Source: Rhodobiaceae bacterium (GTDB taxonomy: Bacteria; Pseudomonadota; Alphaproteobacteria; Rhizobiales; Tepidamorphaceae). From it: 64,000 bases of DNA. Position 1 is the stretch's first letter, and every line of letters starts with the position of its first letter. Positions 19,086 to 26,848 of the stretch are shown here, one piece after another. A program made the translations under genes and the position numbers. The notes below the pieces were generated by a model. That model saw only the letters and a list, made by a program, of their open reading frames with translations. It did not search any database and was not told where the DNA came from. The stretch covers positions 310,001-374,000 of the forward strand of contig JACKJR010000001.1 in NCBI GenBank assembly GCA_020637855.1, written 5' to 3'.

Positions 19086-19176
19086 TTTACATTCCTATGT
19101 CGGAATATGTAGTTTGACGCTGACAGGCCGCCCGAGCTTGTGGCGGTGAAAAATCGCAGCGAATGGAGAACTCGTC

Positions 19177-19383
19177 ATGCAGAACAATGTTGGTTCAGTG
19201 GACCGCGTGGTGCGGATTGTTGCCGGGCTTGCGCTACTCGCCTTCGCCCTTTTCGGCCCCGCCGATGTTTCGTGGAAGTGGGTTGGCTACATCGGCATCG
19301 TGCCGCTGCTGACCGCTCTGGTCGGCTGGTGCCCGGCTTACACCCTGCTTGGAATCAGCACCTGCCCGGCAAAGAAGGCCTAA
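19177..19383 (+). CDS. DUF2892 small inner-membrane protein
   Basis: 68 residues with two hydrophobic segments (VRIVAGLALLAFALFG and WVGYIGIVPLLTALVGW) and the family ending WCPAYTLLGISTCPAK. The family is the membrane part of YgaP-like rhodanese proteins; here it stands alone. The ribosome binding site GGAG lies just upstream. An FNR/FixK-like box precedes it. Confidence 0.85.
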   Translation: MQNNVGSVDRVVRIVAGLALLAFALFGPADVSWKWVGYIGIVPLLTALVGWCPAYTLLGISTCPAKKA

Positions 19384-19480
19384 GGGCAGCAGCAGGCGCA
19401 CTGCAGGTTCGAACTACGATCACCGTGCTAGGCTTCTTCCGGGAATCGGCGCTTGCCGAAAACGGAAAGGAGCCTTGCGC

Positions 19481-20278
19481 GTGGCATATGAAAAAACGGT
19501 CGGCGTCATTGGCGGAACCGGGCAGCTTGGCAGCGCCATTGTCCGCGCCTGGCTGACCAGCGGCGCGGTCAGCCCCGAAAAGCTCTGGATATCGAACCGC
19601 TCTGGCAGGAATACGGTTTTTCCGGAGTGGGACGGGATCAATTTTTCCACCGATAACCGGAAACTCGCCGGCAATTGCGATTGTATCCTGCTGTCGGTCC
19701 CGCCTGCGCACTTCAATTGCGTGGACATTGATGCCGGTGACAGCCTGGTGCTCTCCGTCATGGCGGGCGTCACGATTGCAAACATGGAAGCCGCGACCGG
19801 TGCGAAACGCGTGATCCGGTGCATGTCGAGCCCGGCTGCGGAGTTGCAGCTTGCCTATTCTGTCTGGTGTGCGGGCGATGGTGCGACAGTGGACGACCGG
19901 GAAACCGCACAGACACTGTTTGCGGCATGCGGTGTGGCCGATGAGGTGCCGGATGAGCGTCAGATCGACCTGTTCACGGCGATGACCGGTCCGGTTCCGG
20001 GCTTCGTTGCCTTCTACGCAAAATGCATGACCGACTATGCCATCAAGCGCGGCATCGACCCGGCTGTTGCCGACCGGGCAATCCGCCAGCTCTTCCTCGC
20101 TAGCGGCATGATCTTCTCGCAGTCCGATCCGTCTCCCGCCGACCATATCCGCGAGATGATCGACTATGCCGGCACGACGGCTGCGGGCCTGCTGGCGATG
20201 GAGAATTCATCGCTGTACGCAAACATCGAAGCCGGACTTGATGCGGCGTTCGAGAAGGCGCAATCCATCGCGAAATAG
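19481..20278 (+). CDS. Pyrroline-5-carboxylate reductase-like oxidoreductase
   Basis: 265 residues. A Rossmann motif VGVIGGTGQLGSAIV opens the protein. The C-terminal dimer domain shows MTGPVPGFVAFYAKCMTDYA and YAGTTAAGLLAM, the ProC-type signatures. It is more divergent than housekeeping ProC, so proline synthesis is not certain. The GTG start at 19481 follows AAGGAG by 9 bases. It converges with the aminotransferase gene. Confidence 0.8.
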   Translation: MAYEKTVGVIGGTGQLGSAIVRAWLTSGAVSPEKLWISNRSGRNTVFPEWDGINFSTDNRKLAGNCDCILLSVPPAHFNCVDIDAGDSLVLSVMAGVTIANMEAATGAKRVIRCMSSPAAELQLAYSVWCAGDGATVDDRETAQTLFAACGVADEVPDERQIDLFTAMTGPVPGFVAFYAKCMTDYAIKRGIDPAVADRAIRQLFLASGMIFSQSDPSPADHIREMIDYAGTTAAGLLAMENSSLYANIEAGLDAAFEKAQSIAK

Positions 20279-20287
20279 TGCGAGTTA

Positions 20288-21142
20288 TTACGAATGCGCC
20301 CAGTCCCAATACAGTTCGCGGGCACGGGTATAGATCGGGCCGGGCTGAAGATTGCGGTCGTCGATCCTGCCGATCGGGCTGACTTTCAGATAATTGCCGC
20401 TTGAGAACAGTTCGTCGGCTTCGGTGAGCTCCGGATAACCGATCGAGCGTTCATGCACCTTGATTCCATCGGCGCGAAGCAACGCGATTACGCGCTGGCG
20501 GGTGATGCCATTTAGAAATGTGCCGTTCGGGTATGGGGTATGCACCTCGCCGTCCTTGACCATGAACAGGTTGGCGGTGGCGAGTTCGGCGACGTTGGAA
20601 AGGGAGTCGAGCACCACGGCATTGTCGAACCCCTTCGCCTGGATTTCACGCAGGGCACGGCCCGAGTTGGGGTAGAGGCAGGCTGCCTTGGCGTTGACGG
20701 GCGCGGTCTCGATAGTGGGCCGGCGGAACGAGCATTTGGTGACGGAAATGCCCGTGGGGTCGTGCATCGGCGCTTCGTAGATGCTCAGGCAGAAGCGGGT
20801 CGATTCCGCTAGCGGTGGTACCGAGACATATCCGCCCTCTTCGGCCCAATACATCGGCTTGATGTAAAGCGCTGTCTTGCCGTCGAACTTCGGCAGACCT
20901 TCCTGCACCAGTTCGAGGATTTCGCCGGTCTTCATGGTTGCGTTGAGGCCCAGCGCCTCGGCCGATTTCTGCACCCGTTCGCAATGCCGGTCGAGATCGG
21001 GCGTTACGCCTTCGAATGCGCGCGCACCGTCGAATACGCATGAGCCAAGCCATATCGCATGGGTGCGCGGACCGATGATGCCGGGGTTTCCCTCCAGCCA
21101 TTCGCCGTTATACCAGTTCCAGGTTTTCGTCAGCTCGGCCAT
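20288..21142 (-). CDS. Branched-chain amino acid aminotransferase (class IV PLP)
   Basis: 284 residues of the IlvE/Dat fold. Visible are WYNGEWLEGNPGIIGPRTHA, the PLP lysine in APVNAKAACLYPNSGRAL, the ELATANLFMVKDGEVHTP motif and LNGITRQRVIALLR. It would transfer amino groups between branched-chain 2-oxo acids and glutamate; D-amino acid or other specificity cannot be excluded. It is monocistronic. Confidence 0.88.
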   Translation of the reverse strand: MAELTKTWNWYNGEWLEGNPGIIGPRTHAIWLGSCVFDGARAFEGVTPDLDRHCERVQKSAEALGLNATMKTGEILELVQEGLPKFDGKTALYIKPMYWAEEGGYVSVPPLAESTRFCLSIYEAPMHDPTGISVTKCSFRRPTIETAPVNAKAACLYPNSGRALREIQAKGFDNAVVLDSLSNVAELATANLFMVKDGEVHTPYPNGTFLNGITRQRVIALLRADGIKVHERSIGYPELTEADELFSSGNYLKVSPIGRIDDRNLQPGPIYTRARELYWDWAHS

Positions 21143-21403
21143 GGGTGGGCATCCTCCGGATTGTTTTCCTTATCCAAGGCCTGTGCATGGCTCGCGTCAA
21201 CACAAACACGGTGTCAGCCGCTGCATTGCTGCCATTCGTTTTCGCAGTTGCGAACAAACCCCACGGATATTTGAATTGCGCGATGCGCGCGCGCTGCAAT
21301 GGTTGCAGTGCGTCACCGTTGTCAGGTGCAGCTTCAAGCTACCTTGCCGGTGTCATGCAATCATGCTCCGATAACCCCCCGAGAATTCTGGAGGACGAAA
21401 GAA

Positions 21404-21853
21404 ATGATCCGCAAAGTGACCGTTGCCGCAGGAGCCTTGATGCTGGTTGCCGGTATCGCCGCAGCCTCGGCGAGCGATGACCCGATTGCCAGCCGTCAGG
21501 CGATGATGAAGAACACCGGCGCATCGATCGGCGCCATCGTGAAGATGGCCAAGGGCGAAGCCGAGTTCGATGCGCTCGCGGCCAGCTTGGCCATTCGGGC
21601 CATGAACAACTCGGCCATCGGCATCGTGCATCTGTTCCCGACAGGTTCGGAAACCGGCATGGATACGGAAGCCGCACCGAAGATCTGGGAAGACATGGCC
21701 GGTTTCGTCGAGAAGGCGAAGGCCATGGAAGAAGCAACCGCCAAGGCGATTGCCGCGCCCGCGGCCAGCCTTGATGAACTGAAGGCCCAGCTTGGCGAAA
21801 TAGGCGGCACCTGCAAGGGCTGCCACGAGACCTATCGCATCAAGAAGAGCTGA
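21404..21853 (+). CDS. Cytochrome c'
   Basis: 149 residues. A signal peptide (MIRKVTVAAGALMLVAGIAAASA) is followed by a four-helix protein starting with SRQAMMKNTGASIGAI and ending in a C-terminal haem site CKGCHETYRIKK near residue 137, the arrangement that defines cytochrome c'. Members bind NO or CO in the periplasm. A strong GGAGG lies 9 bases before the start. A diheme cytochrome gene follows 54 bases on, suggesting an operon. Confidence 0.92.
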   Translation: MIRKVTVAAGALMLVAGIAAASASDDPIASRQAMMKNTGASIGAIVKMAKGEAEFDALAASLAIRAMNNSAIGIVHLFPTGSETGMDTEAAPKIWEDMAGFVEKAKAMEEATAKAIAAPAASLDELKAQLGEIGGTCKGCHETYRIKKS

Positions 21854-21907
21854 CGGCGATTTGCAATCCGCAATGACAAGGGTGTCCGGCGCCGGGGGGC
21901 GTGAGCG

Positions 21908-22828
21908 ATGAAGCGGCTGTTCAGGCTGCTGCTTCTCCTCGCGTTCGTTGGCGCCGGTGTATTCTGGTGGCTGACCATGCCGCGCCCGCTCGACGCGTTG
22001 CCGGTTGCCATGAAGGATTACAAGGGCGATCCCGCGAAGGGTGAGCTTGTTTTCTATGCTGGCGGCTGCTCGTCCTGCCATGCCGCTCCCGGTTCCGACG
22101 ACAAGATGAGCCTGGCGGGTGGCGTGCGGTTGGAAAGCCCGTTCGGCGCCTTCATCGCGCCAAACATCTCTCCCGATCCTGAAGATGGTATCGGCGGCTG
22201 GAGCGACCTCGATTTCGTTAACGCCATGACGAAAGGCATCTCGCCCGGCGGCAGCCATTTCTATCCCGCCTTCCCCTATACGTCCTACCAGCGCATGAAG
22301 CTGCAGGACGTGATCGATCTGAAGGCGTTTCTGGATACGTTGCCGAAGGTGACGGGGAAGGCGCCGGGTCACGAAGTCGGTTTTCCCTTCAACATCCGCC
22401 GGGGCCTGGGGCTTTGGAAGCTGCTCTATCTTGATGGTGAGCCGTTCCAGCCCGACGCGCAAGCCACCGACGAGATCAACCGTGGCGCCTATCTGGTTCG
22501 CGGGCCGGGCCATTGCGGCGAATGCCATACGCCGCGCGACGTGTTCGGCGGCCTTCAGACTGACAAATGGCTTTCCGGCGCACCGAACCCGGAAGGCAAG
22601 GGCATCATCCCCAACATCACGCCGCATGAGCAGGGGCTGGCGGCATGGTCAGCCAAAGACATCGCCTACGCGCTGGAGTCGGGCTTCACGCCGGAATTCG
22701 ACAGCCTTGGTGGCTCGATGGGCGCGGTCGTCGGCAACATGTCACACCTTTCCGCCGAAGACCGCGCTGCGATTGCGGCCTATCTGAAATCCGTTCCGCC
22801 GCTGCCGAACGGGTACAAGGCGAAGTAG
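21908..22828 (+). CDS. Membrane-anchored diheme cytochrome c
   Basis: 306 residues with an N-terminal hydrophobic anchor (LLLLLAFVGAGVFWWL), a first haem site GGCSSCHA near residue 56 and a second GHCGECHTP near 202. This is the layout of diheme cytochromes that pass electrons between dehydrogenases and oxidases. It follows the cytochrome c' gene in the same direction. The electron donor is not encoded nearby. Confidence 0.88.
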   Translation: MKRLFRLLLLLAFVGAGVFWWLTMPRPLDALPVAMKDYKGDPAKGELVFYAGGCSSCHAAPGSDDKMSLAGGVRLESPFGAFIAPNISPDPEDGIGGWSDLDFVNAMTKGISPGGSHFYPAFPYTSYQRMKLQDVIDLKAFLDTLPKVTGKAPGHEVGFPFNIRRGLGLWKLLYLDGEPFQPDAQATDEINRGAYLVRGPGHCGECHTPRDVFGGLQTDKWLSGAPNPEGKGIIPNITPHEQGLAAWSAKDIAYALESGFTPEFDSLGGSMGAVVGNMSHLSAEDRAAIAAYLKSVPPLPNGYKAK

Positions 22829-22891
22829 GCACCCGCCAGAGAAAGTTAAGCGGTAAGCAATCGAGTTGCTGTAGCGATGCAGCAAGCCGCC

Positions 22892-23136
22892 CCTGGATTA
22901 CCGGGTCAAGCCCGGTAATGACGGATGTGGTGGTCATGATTGCCTGCTGCCCATCCTTCGAGACGGTTGCTTTGCAACCTCCTCAGGATGAGGTGGTGTT
23001 GGTTGTGCATGGTGAATGCCTGGCTTTCATCCAACCTCATCCTGAGGAGGCCGTGAAACGGCCGTCTCGAAGGGCGAGGTTGGAGCGGATCAACTCTTCT
23101 TCCCGGTCATTACCGGGCTTGACCCGGTAATCCAGG
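22892..23136. repeat. Nested inverted-repeat element
   Basis: A perfect 31-bp outer inverted repeat (22892-22922 against 23106-23136) encloses 38-bp inner arms (22956-22993 and 23035-23072). The inner arms match except for an 11-base internal stretch, which in each arm is its own small hairpin (TTGC-TTT-GCAA; CCG-TGAAA-CGG). It fills most of the 354-base gap between convergent genes. Related palindromes are known to be dispersed in alphaproteobacteria. Confidence 0.85.
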
Positions 23137-23182
23137 GCGTTGGGTGGTCGGTTTGCGTGTTCAAGTTCGCCAGCCTGCAAGG

Positions 23183-24580
23183 CTAGCCCTTCGCAAGCTC
23201 ATCGATGATCCGGACCCACGAGCGGATGCCGTGATGGAAGCTGGAGAGGTTGTATTTCTCGTTCGGCGAGTGGATCGCGTCATCGTCGAGCGCGAAACCG
23301 ACGAGTAGCGTGTCCATGCCGAGGCTGCGCTTGAAGTCCCCCACGATGGGGATCGAGCCGCCGGAACCGATCAGCACCGCGTCCTTGCCCCATTCGGCAG
23401 CGAGCGCACGGCGCGCGGCGGCAAGGTGCGGACTGTCGAGCGGCAATTGCAGGGCTTGCGCACCACCGCCTTCGGGCGAGAATTCCACCTTGCAGTCTTC
23501 CGGGATGCGCTCGCGGACGAAAGCGCGGAAGTTTTCCAGGACCTTCGCCGGGTCCTGCTCGCCGACAAGGCGAAAGGTCAGCTTGGCACTGGCAACTGAC
23601 GGGATAACGGTCTTCGAGCCGACACCGGTATAACCGCCGATGATACCGTTCACCTCCGCGGTCGGCTGAGCCCAGATCAGCTCCAGCAGGCTGCGGCCCT
23701 TCTCGCCGGATGGAATTTTCAGGCCCACATCGCCAAGGAATTCGGCCTCGTCGAAGCCGAGCCCGTCCCACTGCGCCTTGATTTCAGGATCAAGTTCGCT
23801 GACGCCTTCATAGAAGCCGGGGATCGTGACGCGGTTGTCGGTATCATGCAGGCCGGCAAGTACCTTCGACAGGACCCGGATCGGGTTCATCGCCGCGCCG
23901 CCATACATGCCCGAATGCAAATCGCGGCTGGGGCATGTGATGAAGACCTCGTCATGCACCAGTCCGCGCAGCCGGGTTGTGATTGCGGGCGTTTCGGCGT
24001 CCCACATGCCCGTGTCGCAAACGAGCGCCACGTCGGCGGTCAGCTCATCCTTGTTCTCGGCGAAGAACGGGCCGATGCTCTTGGAACCGGATTCCTCTTC
24101 GCCTTCCAGAAGAATGGTGACCGGGATCGGCAATCTTCCGTTTACGTTAACGTAAGCACGGGCTGCCTCGATGAAGGTCATCAACTGGCCCTTGTCGTCG
24201 GACGAGCCGCGCGCGACGATCCGCTTGCCTTGCGGGGTCTCGACGATACGCGGTTCGAATGGTCCGCTCTGCCATTTCTCCAGCGGGTCAGGCGGCTGCA
24301 CGTCGTAGTGGCCATAGAACAGCACATGCGGCCCGTCACCGTTTTCAGGCTCGGGCCCGCCATGGGCGACGACGATCGGATGGCCGATGGTCTTGCGCCG
24401 CGAGGCATCGAAGCCGATCGACTTCAGGTCCGCGACCAGATGATCGGCGCAGGCGATGCAGTCATCGGCGAAGGCCGGATCGGTTGAGACAGATTTGATA
24501 CGCAGCAGTGCGAACAGGCGTTCCAGGCTGGAATCAAGATCGGCATCAACCTGGGCCAGGACGGTTTCGATATCGGACAT
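23183..24580 (-). CDS. M20-family dipeptidase
   Basis: A 465-residue zinc peptidase. Metal and catalytic motifs are LFYGHYDVQPPDPLEKW (H and D), ARGSSDDKGQL, the LLEGEEESGS glutamates, and DTGMWDAETPA. The insert domain has HSGMYGGAAMNP. Members cleave dipeptides such as Xaa-His in the cytoplasm. The ATG at 24580 follows TGGAG by 6 bases; the frame extends upstream through a dispersed repeat, which should not be counted as coding. Confidence 0.9.
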   Translation of the reverse strand: MSDIETVLAQVDADLDSSLERLFALLRIKSVSTDPAFADDCIACADHLVADLKSIGFDASRRKTIGHPIVVAHGGPEPENGDGPHVLFYGHYDVQPPDPLEKWQSGPFEPRIVETPQGKRIVARGSSDDKGQLMTFIEAARAYVNVNGRLPIPVTILLEGEEESGSKSIGPFFAENKDELTADVALVCDTGMWDAETPAITTRLRGLVHDEVFITCPSRDLHSGMYGGAAMNPIRVLSKVLAGLHDTDNRVTIPGFYEGVSELDPEIKAQWDGLGFDEAEFLGDVGLKIPSGEKGRSLLELIWAQPTAEVNGIIGGYTGVGSKTVIPSVASAKLTFRLVGEQDPAKVLENFRAFVRERIPEDCKVEFSPEGGGAQALQLPLDSPHLAAARRALAAEWGKDAVLIGSGGSIPIVGDFKRSLGMDTLLVGFALDDDAIHSPNEKYNLSSFHHGIRSWVRIIDELAKG

Positions 24581-24597
24581 GAGAACTCCAGAGCCAA

Positions 24598-24702
24598 AGC
24601 AATTCCAGGAGTTGAGCGGAAAAACGATCCATTGAATCGTTTTTAAGCGAAACGGTACCCGGTTTTCGCTGACGCGGACCTTCGGTTCCGTCCGGAATTG
24701 CG
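24598..24702. repeat. Rhizobial mosaic palindromic element
   Basis: AGCAATTCC at 24598 pairs with GGAATTGCG near 24694. Inside are a perfect hairpin AAAAACGAT / ATCGTTTTT (24620-24628 and 24636-24644) and AGCGAAA / TTTCGCT. This matches the style of short mosaic repeats in Mesorhizobium-like genomes. It separates the dipeptidase and HerA-like genes. Confidence 0.65.
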
Positions 24703-24709
24703 TCAAAAA

Positions 24710-26224
24710 TCAACGAAGAAGAGAACCAAGCACGCCGCGCAGGATGGCGCGGCCAAGCTGCGTCCCCACCGAACGGGCAACTGAACGGCCTGCCGATTTC
24801 AGCACCGCTTCGGTAATGGAATCGCTGCGGCTGGAACGTGACGAACGCGTCGATGAGCGCTTTTTTGCTTCCTTCTCCAGCTTCGCCAGCTCCTTCTCGC
24901 GGGCCTCGCGTTCTTCTTTCGCCTTGGCTTCCTGCGCGCGTTTCTCGGATCTGTCGGAGAGGATTTCGAAAGCCGATTCCCGGTCGATTGGCTTGTCGTA
25001 CATGCCGCGCACCGGGCTGTCGGCCATCGCGTTTTCGCGTTCCTTGAAGTCGAGCGGGCCGATGCGCGAGGCGGGCGGGCGGATCAGCGTGCGCTGGACG
25101 ACGGAAGGCACACCCTTGGCCCCGAGCGTGGACACAAGCGCTTCGCCGACTCCAAGCTGGGTGATCGCTTGCGCCGTATCGAATTCCGGGTTCTGACGGA
25201 ACGTGTCGGCTGCCGTCTTGACCGCCTTCTGCTCGCGCGGCGTATAAGCGCGCAGCGCATGCTGGATGCGGTTGCCGAGCTGAGCGAGCACGCTTTCGGG
25301 GATGTCGAGCGGGTTCTGGGTGACGAAATAGACACCGACCCCCTTGGAGCGGATCAGGCGCACGACCTGCTCGATCTTGTCCATCAGGATCGGAGGAGCT
25401 TCATCGAAGAGAAGATGCGCCTCGTCGAAGAAGAACACCAGCTTCGGCTTTTCCGGATCGCCGACCTCGGGCAACTCTTCGAAAAGCTCCGACATCAGGA
25501 ACAGCAGGAACATCGCGTAAAGCCGCGGGCTCTGCATCAGCTTGTCTGCGGCCAATACGCTAACGAAGCCGCGTCCGTCTCGGTCGATGCGCATCAGGTC
25601 GCGGATGTCGAGCGCCGGTTCTCCGAAGAACTGCTCCCCGCCCTGGTTCTCAAACACCAGCATCTTGCGCTGGATCGTGCCGATCGACTGTTTCGAGACG
25701 CTGCCATACTCGGAGCGGATTTCCTCGGGCCGCTCCACCAGTTCCATCAGCAGCGCCTTGAGGTCCTTCAGGTCGACAAGCGCCAGGCCCTCGTCGTCGG
25801 CGATCTTGAAGGCGATGTTGAGCGCGCCCTCCTGAGCGTCTGACAGGTCGAGCATGCGCGACAGCAGCAGCGGTCCCATCTCGGTGACGGTGGTACGGAT
25901 CGGATGCCCCTGCTCACCGAACAGGTCCCAGAAGATGACCGGGGAGGGGCCGTACTCCATCTCGCCAAGGCCCACTTCCCGCGCGCGCTTGGTAATGAAA
26001 TCCTTCGGTTCGCCCGCGGTTGCGATGCCGGATAAGTCACCTTTGGCATCGGCGCAGAAGACCGGCACGCCTTGTGCGGCAAAGCCTTCGGCAAGGATCT
26101 GCAGTGTCACTGTCTTGCCGGTGCCGGTGGCACCCGTGACCAGCCCGTGCCGGTTGGCGAGTTTGAGGTCGAGGAACTGCTTTCCCTCGGGGCTGGCGCC
26201 GATCAGAACCGAATTTTCCTGCAT
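24710..26224 (-). CDS. HerA-like ATPase, DUF853 family (YjgR-like)
   Basis: 504 residues. Walker A GATGTGKTVTLQ lies near residue 34 and Walker B LVFFFDEAHLLFDEAP near 260, with VVRLIRSKGVGVYFVTQNP after it. The C-terminus carries a charged Lys/Glu coiled segment and a Ser/Arg-rich stretch (KKRSSTRSSRSSRSDS). This is the DUF853/YjgR group of AAA-like ATPases related to the DNA-end-processing helicase HerA. Its cellular role is unclear, and no NurA partner is adjacent. Confidence 0.88.
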   Translation of the reverse strand: MQENSVLIGASPEGKQFLDLKLANRHGLVTGATGTGKTVTLQILAEGFAAQGVPVFCADAKGDLSGIATAGEPKDFITKRAREVGLGEMEYGPSPVIFWDLFGEQGHPIRTTVTEMGPLLLSRMLDLSDAQEGALNIAFKIADDEGLALVDLKDLKALLMELVERPEEIRSEYGSVSKQSIGTIQRKMLVFENQGGEQFFGEPALDIRDLMRIDRDGRGFVSVLAADKLMQSPRLYAMFLLFLMSELFEELPEVGDPEKPKLVFFFDEAHLLFDEAPPILMDKIEQVVRLIRSKGVGVYFVTQNPLDIPESVLAQLGNRIQHALRAYTPREQKAVKTAADTFRQNPEFDTAQAITQLGVGEALVSTLGAKGVPSVVQRTLIRPPASRIGPLDFKERENAMADSPVRGMYDKPIDRESAFEILSDRSEKRAQEAKAKEEREAREKELAKLEKEAKKRSSTRSSRSSRSDSITEAVLKSAGRSVARSVGTQLGRAILRGVLGSLLR

Positions 26225-26469
26225 GGTTTGGTTTTCCCCGCCGCTTTTGCGAATGATTGCTGCTTTGCCGCATCTTATAGGCGGTTCGCGGCTTGCCGGA
26301 AACCGTTGCTGTCATACCATTTATTCATCCGCGTTTCGGTTGCGCGCACTTTGCTGCACATGCGATATACTCGGCAGATTATATAAGGCCGGGGGCGGCA
26401 ACAGCGTAGGTGCGGGAATTGCGGCAGGCGCGGTCGCGCACGCATATACGTTTTCAGGAGGTTATCACC

Positions 26470-26835
26470 ATGCTCGAAGATCTTGTGAGCCGCATCATAT
26501 CGAAGGTCGGTGTGAATGAGGCGCAGGCGAAGAAGTCGATCGAGATTATTCTTGGTTTTCTCAAGCAGGCCGGTCCAGCCGACAAGGTCGCCGAACTGTT
26601 CGCGAAACTTCCAGGTTCCGCCGAAATGGCCGGCAAGGATGCTGGCGGCGGCATGTTCGGCGGTGGCATGATGGCGGCGATGGGCGCCATGGGCCAGATG
26701 CAGGCGGCGGGCCTTGGCATGGGTGAGGTTCAGGGCGTTACCCGTGAGGTCGTCGGCTATGCCCGCGAGAACGCCGGCGATGATCTCGTCAACGACATCG
26801 TCAAGTCCATCCCCGGCATCAGCCAGTTCGTGTGA
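26470..26835 (+). CDS. Small conserved protein of unknown function
   Basis: 121 residues. The N-terminal half is helical (LEDLVSRIISKVGVNEAQAKKSIEIILGFLKQAG), the middle is rich in Gly and Met (GGGMFGGGMMAAMGAMGQM), and the end is helical again. A family could not be named with confidence. A strong AGGAGG lies 8 bases before the ATG. It stands 13 bases before mutA and could be in its operon. Confidence 0.75.
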   Translation: MLEDLVSRIISKVGVNEAQAKKSIEIILGFLKQAGPADKVAELFAKLPGSAEMAGKDAGGGMFGGGMMAAMGAMGQMQAAGLGMGEVQGVTREVVGYARENAGDDLVNDIVKSIPGISQFV

Positions 26836-26848
26836 GGTAGTTGGTCCG

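Noticed and set aside
21353..22627. 424-residue minus frame
   Set aside because: Lies antisense to two clear cytochrome genes with haem motifs; no signal of its own.
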